Positions 44,325-52,826 of a DNA stretch of 64,000 bases are shown here, one piece after another. The stretch's first letter is position 1. Each line of letters starts with the position of its first letter. A model generated the notes under the pieces. The model saw nothing but the letters and a program-made list of their open reading frames with translations, had not been told where the DNA came from and ran no database searches. Position numbers and translations under genes: made by a program. This DNA comes from Nocardioides potassii (GTDB taxonomy: Bacteria; Actinomycetota; Actinomycetes; Propionibacteriales; Nocardioidaceae): contig NZ_JAKJHZ010000010.1 of assembly GCF_021648885.1 (NCBI RefSeq), positions 1 through 64,000 of the forward strand, read 5' to 3'.

Positions 44325-46367
44325 GTGGACTTCTACTCCGCCTACGCGCAGGGCTTCGCACGCATCGCGGCCGTCACGCTGCCGGTGCACCTGGCCGATC
44401 CGGCGGCCAACGCCGCCGAGGTGATCGAGCAGGCACGCGCCTGCCACGAGGACAGCGTGGCCGTGGCGGTGTTCCCAGAGCTGTGCCTGACGGGCTACTC
44501 CGTCGACGACCTCTTCCTCCAGGACGCGCTGCTCGAAGGCGTGCAGGAGGCGGTCGCGGAGATCGTCGCCGCGAGCGCCGACCTGATGACCGCACTGGTC
44601 GTGGGCGCGCCGCTGGTGCAGGGCAACCGGGTCTTCAACTGCGCCGTCGTCATCCACCGCGGCTCGATCCTCGGCGTCGCCCCGAAGTCCTACCTCCCCA
44701 ACTACCGTGAGTTCTACGAGCGCCGCTGGTTCGCGCCGGGCGACGACCGTGAGCTCGAGTGGATCACGGTTGCCGGCCAGGACGTGCGGTTCGGCCCGGA
44801 CCTGATCTTCCGCTGCCTCGACGTCCCGGGCCTCGACCTCCACGTCGAGGTCTGCGAGGACATGTGGGTGCCGGTTCCGCCGAGCGCGGAGGCGGCGCTC
44901 GCCGGGGCGACCGTCCTCGCCAACCTCAGCGGCTCACCGATCACCATCGCGCGCGCCGAGGACCGTCGGCTGCTGGTCCGGAGCGCGAGCTCGCGGTGCG
45001 CGGCGGCGTACGTCTATGCGGCCGCCGGGCAGGGGGAGTCGACGACCGACCTCAGCTGGGACGGCCAGACGATGGTCTACGAGTGCGGCTCGCTGCTCGG
45101 CGAGAGCGAGCGCTTCCCGGACGGGCCCCGTCGTACGGTCGTCGACGTCGACCTCGACCTGGTGCGGCAGGAGCGGATGCGGCAGGTCACCTTCGACGAC
45201 AACCGTCGCACCCACGCCGAGCGCACGCAGCGTTTCCGCACCGTCGAGTGGGAGCTCGAGCCGCCGGCCGGTGACATCGGGCTGAGGCGCAAGGTCGACC
45301 GCTTCCCCTTCGTGCCCGACGACGCCGAGCGCCTCGAGCAGGACTGCTACGAGGCCTACAACATCCAGGTCTCCGGTCTCGAGCAGCGGCTCAAGGCCAT
45401 CGGGACGCCCAAGGCCGTCATCGGCGTCAGCGGCGGCCTCGACTCCACGCACGCGCTGATCGTCGCCTGCAAGGCCATGGACCGGCTCGGCCGGCCGCGC
45501 AGCGACGTACTGGCGTTCACGATGCCCGGCTTCGCGACCGGCGAGACGACCAAGTCCTACGCCACGCGCCTGTCGCAGGCACTCGGCGTCACCTTCGAGG
45601 AGCTCGACATCCGGCCCGCCGCCGAGCAGATGCTCAAGGACATGGGCCACCCGTTCGGCCGCGGCGAGAAGGTCTACGACGTCACCTTCGAGAACGTGCA
45701 GGCCGGGCTGCGCTACGACTACCTCTTCCGGCTGGCCAACCAGCGCGGCGGGATCGTCGTCGGGACCGGTGACCTGTCGGAGCTCGCCCTCGGGTGGTGC
45801 ACGTACGGCGTCGGCGACCAGATGTCGCACTACACGGTCAACGCCGGCGTGCCGAAGACGCTCGTGCAGCACCTCATCCGGTGGGTGATCAGCCACGGCG
45901 AGTTCTCCGCCGACGTCGGCGAGCTGCTCGGCGAGATCCTCACGCAGGAGATCACGCCCGAGCTGATCCCGGTCGAGGAGGGAAAGAAGCCGCAGGCCAC
46001 CCAGGACACCGTCGGGCCCTACAACCTGCAGGACTTCACGCTGGCGCTCGTCGTCCGGCACGGCTTCCGGCCGCGCAAGATCGCGTTCCTCGCGTGGCAC
46101 GCGTGGAAGGACCTCGAGTCGGGCGAGTGGCCTCCGGGGTTCCCGGCCGACGCGCGGGTGGCGTACACGCTCGAGGACGTCCGCACCTGGCTCGTGGTCT
46201 TCGTGAAGCGGTTCTTCGCCAACCAGTTCAAGCGGTCCGCCTTGCCCAACGGTCCGAAGGTCAGCCCCAGCGGCACGATGAGCCCCCGCGGCGACTGGCG
46301 GATGCCGTCGGACGCTCGCGGGACGGCTTGGCTGGCCGAGATCGATCGGGACGTCCCGGCCAGCTGA
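44325..46367 (+). CDS. nadE: glutamine-dependent NAD+ synthetase
   Basis: A 680-residue two-domain enzyme. Residues ~1-280 are a nitrilase-type glutaminase: the catalytic Glu is in FPELCLTGYS, Lys in APKSYLPNYREFYERRWF and Cys in HVEVCEDMWVP. The C-terminal synthetase has the PP-loop VIGVSGGLDSTHAL and the NAD adenylate region GTGDLSELALGWCTYGVGDQMSHY. It converts nicotinate adenine dinucleotide to NAD using glutamine-derived ammonia, like the M. tuberculosis enzyme. The GTG start follows a leaderless hexamer. Near glnA2/glnE this keeps the actinobacterial core order. Confidence 0.96.
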   Translation: MDFYSAYAQGFARIAAVTLPVHLADPAANAAEVIEQARACHEDSVAVAVFPELCLTGYSVDDLFLQDALLEGVQEAVAEIVAASADLMTALVVGAPLVQGNRVFNCAVVIHRGSILGVAPKSYLPNYREFYERRWFAPGDDRELEWITVAGQDVRFGPDLIFRCLDVPGLDLHVEVCEDMWVPVPPSAEAALAGATVLANLSGSPITIARAEDRRLLVRSASSRCAAAYVYAAAGQGESTTDLSWDGQTMVYECGSLLGESERFPDGPRRTVVDVDLDLVRQERMRQVTFDDNRRTHAERTQRFRTVEWELEPPAGDIGLRRKVDRFPFVPDDAERLEQDCYEAYNIQVSGLEQRLKAIGTPKAVIGVSGGLDSTHALIVACKAMDRLGRPRSDVLAFTMPGFATGETTKSYATRLSQALGVTFEELDIRPAAEQMLKDMGHPFGRGEKVYDVTFENVQAGLRYDYLFRLANQRGGIVVGTGDLSELALGWCTYGVGDQMSHYTVNAGVPKTLVQHLIRWVISHGEFSADVGELLGEILTQEITPELIPVEEGKKPQATQDTVGPYNLQDFTLALVVRHGFRPRKIAFLAWHAWKDLESGEWPPGFPADARVAYTLEDVRTWLVVFVKRFFANQFKRSALPNGPKVSPSGTMSPRGDWRMPSDARGTAWLAEIDRDVPAS

Positions 46368-46373
46368 GCTCTC

Positions 46374-46463
46374 GGTTGTTGAGGCGCGAGCGAAGCGAGC
46401 CTCGAAACCACGTCATCAGCGTTGGTTTCGAGGCTCGTCGCTGGCGCTCCTCGCACCTCAACC
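46374..46463. repeat. REP-like palindromic repeat after nadE
   Basis: A ~37-nt arm (GGTTGTTGAGGCGCGAGCGA..., ending GCCTCGAAACCA) and its imperfect complement (TGGTTTCGAGGCTCGTCGCT..., ending CACCTCAACC), 12-nt loop. It begins 6 bp after the nadE stop. I recall this GAGGTGCGAG...CGAGCCTCGAAACC type from many Nocardioides-like genomes as an intergenic repeat; it may also end nadE transcription. Confidence 0.7.
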
Positions 46464-46586
46464 AGCGATGACACACCCTTAACGCGCCCTTAGCCACGGG
46501 CTGGAGCGGGGTTAGCCGCGCTCGTACGAACCTCCTGTCATGACGCCGGACGGCGTCACTCGGACCAGCAGGCCACAGGAGGAATC

Positions 46587-46973
46587 GTGCAGAAGAAGAA
46601 GGCAGTCATCGGAGGCGTCGCGGCAGCGGCGGTCGCGGTCGGGCTCGGCTCGTGGTGGGCGGTCGATGCCGCCGTCGACACCCAGACCGGCGAGCGCGGC
46701 ACCTGCGGCGGTGCGACCTGGGAGCTCGACGCCGAGGCCGAGGACGGGGGCACCGAGGTCGGTGCCGAGCTCCAGTCCGCCGGCCCGGGCGAGGCCTGGC
46801 AGGTGGAGATCCTGCGCGACGGGACCTCGCTGCTCTCCGGCGAGCGCACCACCGACGAGGACGGCGAGATCGACGTCGACGTCCACGCCTCCGGCAACCC
46901 CGGCGACGCGACCTACGAGGTCACGTTCACCCCGGCTGACGGTGAGCCCTGCACGGGCACGCTCGGCGGCTGA
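46587..46973 (+). CDS. secreted or anchored small beta-domain protein A
   Basis: A 128-residue protein. The N-terminal hydrophobic segment (AVIGGVAAAAVAVGLGSWWAV) lacks a clear AxA site, so it may be a membrane anchor. The rest is a beta-sandwich-like domain with one Cys near its start (RGTCGGATW) and one near its end (GEPCTGT), likely a closing disulfide. It is a tandem paralogue of the gene at 47017. A GGAGGAAT Shine-Dalgarno supports the GTG start. Function unknown. Confidence 0.78.
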   Translation: MQKKKAVIGGVAAAAVAVGLGSWWAVDAAVDTQTGERGTCGGATWELDAEAEDGGTEVGAELQSAGPGEAWQVEILRDGTSLLSGERTTDEDGEIDVDVHASGNPGDATYEVTFTPADGEPCTGTLGG

Positions 46974-47016
46974 CCCATCCACCCAGATCACCCACACCCC
47001 ACACCGAGGAGAACCC

Positions 47017-47394
47017 GTGAAGAAGACCATCGCCGCCACCACCCTGCTCGCCACCGCCACCGCCGGCGCGACCGTCCTGGTCGCCGCGCCCGCCAACGCC
47101 GACGTCGAGCGACGCGGCACCTGCGCCGGTGCGACGTACGAGCTCAACGTCGACCGTGAGCGCGGCGGCTACGACGTCGACGCCGACATCGAGGGCGCCA
47201 AGGCCTCCAGCACCTGGCGCCTCACGATCCGCCACAACGGCACCGTCGCCGTCTCCCGCACCCTCAGGGCCGACGACGAGGGCGAGCTCGACCTCGACAC
47301 GTTCCGCAAGAACACGACCGGCAAGGACACCTTCAAGGTCACCGTGACGCCGGCCGGCGGTAGCGCCTGCTCGTTGAAGGTCACCGCCGCCTGA
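47017..47394 (+). CDS. secreted small beta-domain protein B (paralogue of A)
   Basis: A 125-residue protein with a classic signal peptide (IAATTLLATATAGATVLVAAPANA, cleavage after ANA). The ~95-residue mature domain matches protein A throughout: RGTCAGATYELNVDRE aligns with RGTCGGATWELDAEAE, and SACSLKV with EPCTGTL, conserving both Cys. A GAGGAGAACCC Shine-Dalgarno precedes the GTG. It is 43 nt after protein A, so they form an operon. Both stop before a convergent two-component system. Function unknown. Confidence 0.78.
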   Translation: MKKTIAATTLLATATAGATVLVAAPANADVERRGTCAGATYELNVDRERGGYDVDADIEGAKASSTWRLTIRHNGTVAVSRTLRADDEGELDLDTFRKNTTGKDTFKVTVTPAGGSACSLKVTAA

Positions 47395-47407
47395 CGAAGG
47401 ACCACCC

Positions 47408-47455
47408 AGGAGCCCGGGTCAGGCCGTCCGCAACGTGACGGCCACCCGGGCTCCT
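47408..47455. terminator. bidirectional terminator hairpin
   Basis: 12-bp inverted repeat AGGAGCCCGGGT (47408-47419) / ACCCGGGCTCCT (47444-47455), 24-nt loop, in the gap between convergent protein B and the sensor kinase; the arms overlap the end of the kinase gene. Confidence 0.6.
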
Positions 47456-48714
47456 CCCATGTCGGAGGCACCCGCGGTGACCTCGCCGCCGGTGTCCTCG
47501 GCGGTGCGGGCCGCGATCGAGAGGCCGAGCCCCGTCGAGCCGGCACCACTTGCGCCACGGCCGGTGACGTCGAGGCCGCCGGGCAGGCCGGGTCCCGCGT
47601 CGTCGACGACGAGGTCGACGCGGTCGTCGGCCGCGGCGAGCGTGATGCGTACGGCGGCGTCGTCGGGGGTGTGCGAGAAGACGTTGTCCATCAGCACGTC
47701 CACGAGGGCCTCGAGGTCGGCCCGGCTGGCCCGGACCAGCGGCCCGTCGGTCGCGAGGTCGGTGACGTAGCCGCGACCCTGGTCCTCGGCGAGCGCCTCC
47801 CAGTGGCGGACCCGCTCGGCGAGCACCGCGACCGCGTCGGTCTGCGGGTCGAGGCCCTCGCGCTCCGAGCGGCGGGCCTCGCGGACGATCTCGTCGACCG
47901 TCGCCTGCAGGCGGTCGAGGTCTCCGCCGAGGCGCTCGCGCAGGTCGTCGTCGGCCACGCCCTCGACCCGCAGGCGCAGCGCGGTGACGGGGGTGCGGAG
48001 GCGGTGGGAGAGGTCGGCGACGTTCTCGCGCTCGCGGGTGAGCAGCAGCTGGATCCGGCCGACGAGGCGGTCCACCGCACCGGCGAGCTCCTGGACCTCG
48101 GGTGGACCGCTCACCGACGTGGGGGAGGCGGCCGCACCGGGACGCCCCAGGGTCTGGGTGTGCTCGGCGAGCCGGCGGATCGGCTGCACGAACGAGCGCC
48201 CGAGCCGGTCCACGACCACCAGCGACCCGGCCAGCAGCGCGACCGCGAGCAGGGCCAGGAGACCCCAGGCGACGCCGACGACGGAGTCGATGCCGGGCTC
48301 GTCGACGATCACCCGGATGACGGGGGTCTGCGAGGGCAGGGCCGAGTTGCCGCCACGCGAGACCGGCACGAGGATCTGCGATCCGTCGTCGACGTCGTCG
48401 ACGCGGGCGCGGCCGGTGTTGCGGGCGTCGAGGACCCGCGCGTCCTCGCCGGGGTCGGGCCCGATCCCGGTGCCGTCCGGGTACAGCACGGTCACCTGGG
48501 TGTGGCTGCCGTCGTTGAGCCGGTCGACGTACTGCCCGACGATGCCCTTGTCCTGCCCGGACACCACGGTCTCGACCGCCTGCACCTCCAGCGCGGCGCG
48601 GGCGAGCCGGTCCTCCAACGCGTAGCTGCGCACCAGGATCGCCATCGGCACGAGCAGGGCGAGCAGCACCATCGAGATCGCCGCCGCGGCGGTGACGAGG
48701 AGGCTGCGGCGCAC
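47419..48714 (-). CDS. sensor histidine kinase
   Basis: A 431-residue membrane kinase. An N-terminal transmembrane helix (LLVTAAAAISMVLLALLVPMAILV) and a second near 148-170 (VGVAWGLLALLAVALLAGSLVVV) enclose an ~115-residue extracellular sensor. A HAMP region precedes the dimerisation motif ENVADLSHRLRTPVTALRL, with the phospho-accepting His in SHRL. The ATP-binding domain has the N-box VLMDNVFSHTP, the G1 box VDDAGPGLPG and the G2 box GSTGLGLSIA. It starts with GTG one nucleotide after the response regulator stop. Confidence 0.93.
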   Translation of the reverse strand: MRRSLLVTAAAAISMVLLALLVPMAILVRSYALEDRLARAALEVQAVETVVSGQDKGIVGQYVDRLNDGSHTQVTVLYPDGTGIGPDPGEDARVLDARNTGRARVDDVDDGSQILVPVSRGGNSALPSQTPVIRVIVDEPGIDSVVGVAWGLLALLAVALLAGSLVVVDRLGRSFVQPIRRLAEHTQTLGRPGAAASPTSVSGPPEVQELAGAVDRLVGRIQLLLTRERENVADLSHRLRTPVTALRLRVEGVADDDLRERLGGDLDRLQATVDEIVREARRSEREGLDPQTDAVAVLAERVRHWEALAEDQGRGYVTDLATDGPLVRASRADLEALVDVLMDNVFSHTPDDAAVRITLAAADDRVDLVVDDAGPGLPGGLDVTGRGASGAGSTGLGLSIAARTAEDTGGEVTAGASDMGGARVAVTLRTA

Positions 48715-48715
48715 C

Positions 48716-49426
48716 TCAGCCGTCCCTGCCGGAGGAGCCGGAGTCGGCCGGAGCCGTGAGTCGTACGCCGACCCCGCGCACCGTGGTCAGGTAGCGCGGC
48801 TCGGCCGCCGTCTCGCCGAGCTTGCGGCGCAGCCACGACAGGTGCACGTCGACGGTCTTGTCGGACCCGCCCCACGGCTGGCGCCAGACCTCGACGAGCA
48901 GGTCGCGCTTGGTGACGACCTCGCCGGGACGCTCGGCGAGGTGGGCGAGCAGGTCGAACTCGCGCGGCGTCAGCTCGACCTCCTCGCCGTCGAGGTGGAC
49001 CCGGCGGCCGGTGAGGTCGACGGACAGGCCGCCGACGGTGAGCGTGGCGGGGCGCTCGCGCGCGGACGCCGTACGACGCAGCACCGCACGCACGCGTGCG
49101 TCGAGCTGGGCGCTGGTGAAGGGCTTGACGACGTAGTCGTCGGCCCCGGCGTCGAGGGCGCCGACGAGGGACGGGTCGTCGGCGCGGGCGCTGGCGATGA
49201 TCACCGGGACGGTGCTGACGGCGCGCAGCATCGAGAGCACCTGGGTGCCGTCGACGTCGGGCAGGCCGAGGTCGAGCACGACGAGGTCGGGGGAGGAGTC
49301 GACGGCGAGCTGGAGTCCGGACATCCCCGTGGGCGCGGAGGTGACGGTGTGGCCGCAGTCGCGCAGGCCACGCACCAGCAACGGCCGGATCCGGTCGTCG
49401 TCCTCGATGATCAGCACCTCGGCCAC
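48716..49426 (-). CDS. OmpR/PhoB-family response regulator
   Basis: A 236-residue regulator. The receiver domain has the acidic pair near the start (IIEDDDRI), the phospho-acceptor Asp52 in VVLDLGLPD and the Lys in YVVKPFTSAQL. The C-terminal winged helix shows VELTPREFDLLAHLAERPGEVVTKRDLL and HLSWLRRKLGE. It is the cognate partner of the downstream kinase. Candidate targets are the neighbouring secreted-protein genes (inference). Confidence 0.95.
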   Translation of the reverse strand: MAEVLIIEDDDRIRPLLVRGLRDCGHTVTSAPTGMSGLQLAVDSSPDLVVLDLGLPDVDGTQVLSMLRAVSTVPVIIASARADDPSLVGALDAGADDYVVKPFTSAQLDARVRAVLRRTASARERPATLTVGGLSVDLTGRRVHLDGEEVELTPREFDLLAHLAERPGEVVTKRDLLVEVWRQPWGGSDKTVDVHLSWLRRKLGETAAEPRYLTTVRGVGVRLTAPADSGSSGRDG

Positions 49427-49527
49427 GCGGTGACCGTACCGCCCGTGCGCGAGCCCACCGCTCGCCTTAGCACTCCCTTAACCGCCTCCTGACCTCGCGC
49501 TTGCCGAGGAGGCGGCACGATGGCCGG

Positions 49528-49956
49528 GTGAGGCGTCGGATGATCTACGTCGGCCTGTGGGCCGCGACCACGGCCGTGGCCGTGCTGGTCGGCGTGCTCG
49601 CGGTGTCGACGGTCGGCGCGACGATCCGCGACCGCGGGCCGGTCGGTGCCGAGGTCATCCGCGACACTGACGCGGACCCGACGTCGGTGCCGTCACCCGA
49701 GGGGCCGGCCGTGAGCGACGCGATCACCGGCGAGTGGGGGTCCTTCGACGTCGAGTGCCGCGACACGTGGGCCTACGGCGTCGGCGTACGCCCCGACGAG
49801 GCCGACGGCTGGGACGTCGTCAGCTGGGAGAAGGGCCCCGACGACGACGTGGACGCGGTCTTCAGCGACGGTCGCAACTCCGTCGACCTCGAGGTCTTCT
49901 GCAACCGGGGGCGACCCACCCTGGCCGAGCTCGAGCGCAACACGCTGGGCGACTGA
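49528..49956 (+). CDS. membrane-anchored hypothetical protein
   Basis: A 142-residue protein with one N-terminal transmembrane helix (MIYVGLWAATTAVAVLVGVLAVSTVGA) and an acidic extracellular part holding two Cys (DVECRDTW and EVFCNRGR). The GTG at 49528 is 6 nt after CACGAT, a weak -10; ATG at 49540 is the alternative start. It diverges from the response regulator gene, 101 nt away, so it is a plausible regulon member. No family was recognised. Confidence 0.72.
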   Translation: MRRRMIYVGLWAATTAVAVLVGVLAVSTVGATIRDRGPVGAEVIRDTDADPTSVPSPEGPAVSDAITGEWGSFDVECRDTWAYGVGVRPDEADGWDVVSWEKGPDDDVDAVFSDGRNSVDLEVFCNRGRPTLAELERNTLGD

Positions 49957-49975
49957 TGATTCTCTTGCAACCTCG

Positions 49976-50015
49976 GTGAGGTGGGTCGCGTCCTGACGGT
50001 GACAACCCACCTCAC
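49976..50015. promoter_or_regulatory. hairpin or operator between the 49528 and 50032 genes
   Basis: Perfect 11-bp inverted repeat GTGAGGTGGGT (49976-49986) / ACCCACCTCAC (50005-50015), 18-nt loop. It ends 16 nt before the 50032 ATG, directly upstream of its ribosome site; it could be a terminator of the upstream gene or an operator. Confidence 0.45.
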
Positions 50016-50031
50016 AGACAAGTAGAGACCC

Positions 50032-50655
50032 ATGTTCACCCGTACCGCTGCGGTCATCGCCGCACTGCTCACCACCGTCCTCGCCACCGTCCTCGCGCCG
50101 TCGGCCACCTCCGCCGCGCCGGCGGCGGCCCCGGCCGACCGCGCCGCCCAGCCGCGCACCGCCGTCACGTTCACCGTCGACGACTGCGAGGGCTGCGAGA
50201 TCCAGCTCTCGAGCGCAGTCGGCACCTACGCCGAGGCCGACGCCGGCAAGGTCGACGTCTGGAACAGCAAGGTCAAGACCGTCGAGGGCGGCTCCGTCAC
50301 CTTCACCGTCCCGACGAAGCGCACCTGGGGCATGTCGGTGGCCGTCGAGGCGCCGTGGGAGGGCTTCACCGGCTACCGCACGACCCTGGCGTGGCGCTAC
50401 AACGGCGAGCTGCAGGGCGACACCGTCACCCTCGCCGAGGCCGTGACGAAGAAGAAGGCCTCGGCCTGCTGGGAAGGCACCCGCCAGCGCGAGGTCACCA
50501 TCCCGATCGTCGTGGAGAAGGTCCGCGTGCAGGGCGTGCGGACGGACGTGAACGGCAGCATCGCCTTCGTGCCCACCACCGAGAGCTGGCTCAAGCCGAT
50601 GCGCGAGGTCCAGGACGGCGTCCTGGGCTCGCAGGACGTGAACATCTGCCACTGA
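50032..50655 (+). CDS. secreted hypothetical protein
   Basis: A 207-residue exported protein. The signal peptide (TAAVIAALLTTVLATVLAPSATSA) is followed by an Ala/Pro linker. The ~165-residue mature domain is beta-rich: a CEGC pair near the start (VDDCEGCEIQLSSAVGTYAEAD), single Cys residues later (ASACWEG and DVNICH), and repeated Val/Thr strands (KTVEGGSVTFTVPTKRTW). Four or more Cys suggest disulfides. No family was recognised. It precedes glnA by 46 nt but has its own promoter downstream. Confidence 0.78.
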   Translation: MFTRTAAVIAALLTTVLATVLAPSATSAAPAAAPADRAAQPRTAVTFTVDDCEGCEIQLSSAVGTYAEADAGKVDVWNSKVKTVEGGSVTFTVPTKRTWGMSVAVEAPWEGFTGYRTTLAWRYNGELQGDTVTLAEAVTKKKASACWEGTRQREVTIPIVVEKVRVQGVRTDVNGSIAFVPTTESWLKPMREVQDGVLGSQDVNICH

Positions 50656-50689
50656 TCGAGCACCGGCGTCGAGTCCTCTTGCTTGCCCC

Positions 50690-50695
50690 TAGGCT
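50690..50695 (+). promoter_or_regulatory. leaderless -10 hexamer of the glutamine synthetase gene
   Basis: TAGGCT, 6 nt before the ATG at 50702, no Shine-Dalgarno. Confidence 0.5.
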
Positions 50696-50701
50696 TGGAG
50701 C

Positions 50702-52048
50702 ATGGGCAAGCAAGAGGACTTCGTACTCCGCGCGCTCGAGGAGCGTGACGTCCGGTTCGTCCGGCTCTGGTTCACCGACGTCCTCGGCTTCCTCAAGAGC
50801 GTGAGCGTCGCCCCTGCCGAGCTGGAGAACGCCTTCGACGAGGGCATCGGCTTCGACGGCTCGGCCATCGAGGGCTTCGCCCGCGTCTACGAGGCCGACA
50901 TGCTGGCCCACCCCGACGCCTCGACCTTCCAGATCCTGCCGTGGCGCACCGGTGACGACGGCTGGCCGGCCACCGCGCGGATGTTCTGCGACATCCGGAT
51001 GCCCGACGGCAGCCCGTCGTACGCCGACCCACGGCACGTGCTGAAGCGCACGCTCAGCGCGGCGGCCGACAAGGGCTTCACCTTCTACACCCACCCCGAG
51101 ATCGAGTTCTACCTGTTCAAGAACGCCCCGGAGCAGGGCGCGGAGCCGCAGCCGGTGGACCGCAGCGGGTTCTTCGACCACACCGCGCAGTCGCGCGGCG
51201 CCGACTTTCGCCGCGAGGCCATCACGATGCTCGAGGCGATGGGCATCTCGGTGGAGTTCAGCCACCACGAGGGCGGCCCGGGCCAGCAGGAGATCGACCT
51301 CCGCTACGCCGACGCGCTGACCACGGCCGACAACATCATGTCGTTCCGCACGGTCATCCGTGAGGTCGCGCTCGGCCACGGGATCTGGGCGTCGTTCATG
51401 CCGAAGCCCTACACGACCCACCCGGGCTCGGGCATGCACACGCACGTCTCGCTCTTCGAGGGCGACCGCAACGCGTTCTTCGAGGCCGGTGCCGAGTACC
51501 AGCTGTCGAGGACCGGCCGCCAGTTCATCGCCGGCATCCTGCGCCACGCCAGCGAGATCAGCGTGGTGACCAACCAGTGGGTCAACTCCTACAAGCGCCT
51601 GCTCGGCGGCGGCGAGGCTCCCTCGTCGATCTGCTGGGGCCACAACAACCGCTCGGCGATGGTCCGCGTGCCGATGTACAAGCCCAACAAGGGCCAGTCG
51701 ACGCGCATCGAGCTGCGCACGATCGACGCGGCCTGCAACCCCTACCTCGCCTTCGCGGTCACGTTGGCCGCCGGCATGAAGGGCATCGAGGAGGGCTACG
51801 AGCTCCCGCGCGAGGCCGAGGACGACGTCTGGTCGCTGACCGAGCGTGAGCGCAAGGCGCTGGGCATCTCGCCGCTCCCCAAGAGCCTGCACGACGCGAT
51901 CGGCGTGGCCGAGGAGTCCGAGCTGCTAGCGGAGACCCTCGGTGAGCACGTCTTCGACTTCTTCCTGCGCAACAAGCGCGCCGAGTGGGAGGAGTACCGC
52001 ACGCAGGTCTCCGCCTACGAGCGCGACCGGATGCTCCCGGTCCTCTGA
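50702..52048 (+). CDS. glnA: type I glutamine synthetase (GlnA2-like)
   Basis: A 448-residue ATP-dependent enzyme joining ammonia to glutamate. Seen are the N-terminal latch FVRLWFTDVLGFLKSV, the GFDGSAIEGFARVYEADMLAHPD block, the ATP/Mg region HPEIEFYLF, the substrate loop GSGMHTHVSLF and the NNRSAMVRVP segment; the adenylylation-site equivalent EGYELP contains Tyr. The ending EHVFDFFLRNKRAEWEEYR matches mycobacterial GlnA2 more closely than GlnA1. glnE follows two genes downstream and could modify it. Confidence 0.95.
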   Translation: MGKQEDFVLRALEERDVRFVRLWFTDVLGFLKSVSVAPAELENAFDEGIGFDGSAIEGFARVYEADMLAHPDASTFQILPWRTGDDGWPATARMFCDIRMPDGSPSYADPRHVLKRTLSAAADKGFTFYTHPEIEFYLFKNAPEQGAEPQPVDRSGFFDHTAQSRGADFRREAITMLEAMGISVEFSHHEGGPGQQEIDLRYADALTTADNIMSFRTVIREVALGHGIWASFMPKPYTTHPGSGMHTHVSLFEGDRNAFFEAGAEYQLSRTGRQFIAGILRHASEISVVTNQWVNSYKRLLGGGEAPSSICWGHNNRSAMVRVPMYKPNKGQSTRIELRTIDAACNPYLAFAVTLAAGMKGIEEGYELPREAEDDVWSLTERERKALGISPLPKSLHDAIGVAEESELLAETLGEHVFDFFLRNKRAEWEEYRTQVSAYERDRMLPVL

Positions 52049-52058
52049 TCGCTGCGTC

Positions 52059-52118
52059 GTGACCCGCGCCGTGACCCGCGCCGTGACCCGCGTCGTGACC
52101 CGCGCCGTGACCCGCGTC
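52059..52118 (+). repeat. five 12-bp tandem repeats each holding an in-frame GTG
   Basis: The unit GTGACCCGCGYC repeats five times at 52059, 52071, 52083, 52095 and 52107; since 12 is a multiple of 3, all five GTG codons are in the amidotransferase frame and encode V-T-R-(A/V) repeats. Confidence 0.85.
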
Positions 52119-52826
52119 CTCGTCGTCGAGCACCAGGCGTCGTGCCCACCGCACCTCGTGGGCCGGTGGCTGGAGGAGGCCGGCTGCACGCTGTCGGTGT
52201 GCCGGCCCTACGCCGGTGACGACCTGCCCGCCGTGACGTCGTACGACGCCGTGCTCGTGATGGGCGGCGACATGGGGGCGTACGACGACGACCGGGCGCC
52301 GTGGCTGCCCGCGCTCAAGGCCATGCTCCGCGACGCGGTCGCGGCCTCCGTCCCGGTGCTGGGGATCTGCCTGGGCCACCAGGTGCTGGCGGTGGCGCTC
52401 GGTGGCGAGGTCGTGCGGAACCCGCGCGGCCAGACGGTCGGCCTGCAGCCGGTGGGCTGGAGCGCCGAGGCCTCGTCCGACCGGGTGTTCGGGGCGCGGA
52501 CCGGCGACGAGCGGGCGATCCACTGGAACAACGACGTCGTGGTGTCCCTCCCCGACGACGGCGTCGTCATCGCGCGCACGCCCGGCGGCGAGGTGCAGGT
52601 CGCCCGTTTCGCACCTGTGGCCTGGGGCGTCCAGGCGCACCCCGAGGTCGACGCCGACGTCGTCACCGGCTGGGCGGCAGAGGACCGCGACGACCTGGTC
52701 GCGCTCGGCCTCGACGAGCACGCCGTGCTGGCGGAGATCAAGGAAGCGGCGCACGACCTGGAGTCGCAGTGGCGACCGCTGGTGCAGCGGTTCGCGGAGA
52801 TCGCGGCCTCGGGGGAGCGGTCGTGA
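52107..52826 (+). CDS. class I glutamine amidotransferase-like protein
   Basis: A 239-residue GATase1. The triad is visible: Cys in LGICLGHQVLA, His in WGVQAHPEV, with the expected Glu after it (HPEVDAD). Five in-frame GTG starts (52059-52107) lie in a tandem repeat; I chose the last because homologues open MTRVLVVEHQASCPP; earlier starts only add V-T-R-A repeats. There is no Shine-Dalgarno. It sits between glnA and glnE and its stop overlaps the glnE GTG, so it is probably part of nitrogen metabolism, possibly with an unseen synthetase partner. Confidence 0.88.
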   Translation: MTRVLVVEHQASCPPHLVGRWLEEAGCTLSVCRPYAGDDLPAVTSYDAVLVMGGDMGAYDDDRAPWLPALKAMLRDAVAASVPVLGICLGHQVLAVALGGEVVRNPRGQTVGLQPVGWSAEASSDRVFGARTGDERAIHWNNDVVVSLPDDGVVIARTPGGEVQVARFAPVAWGVQAHPEVDADVVTGWAAEDRDDLVALGLDEHAVLAEIKEAAHDLESQWRPLVQRFAEIAASGERS

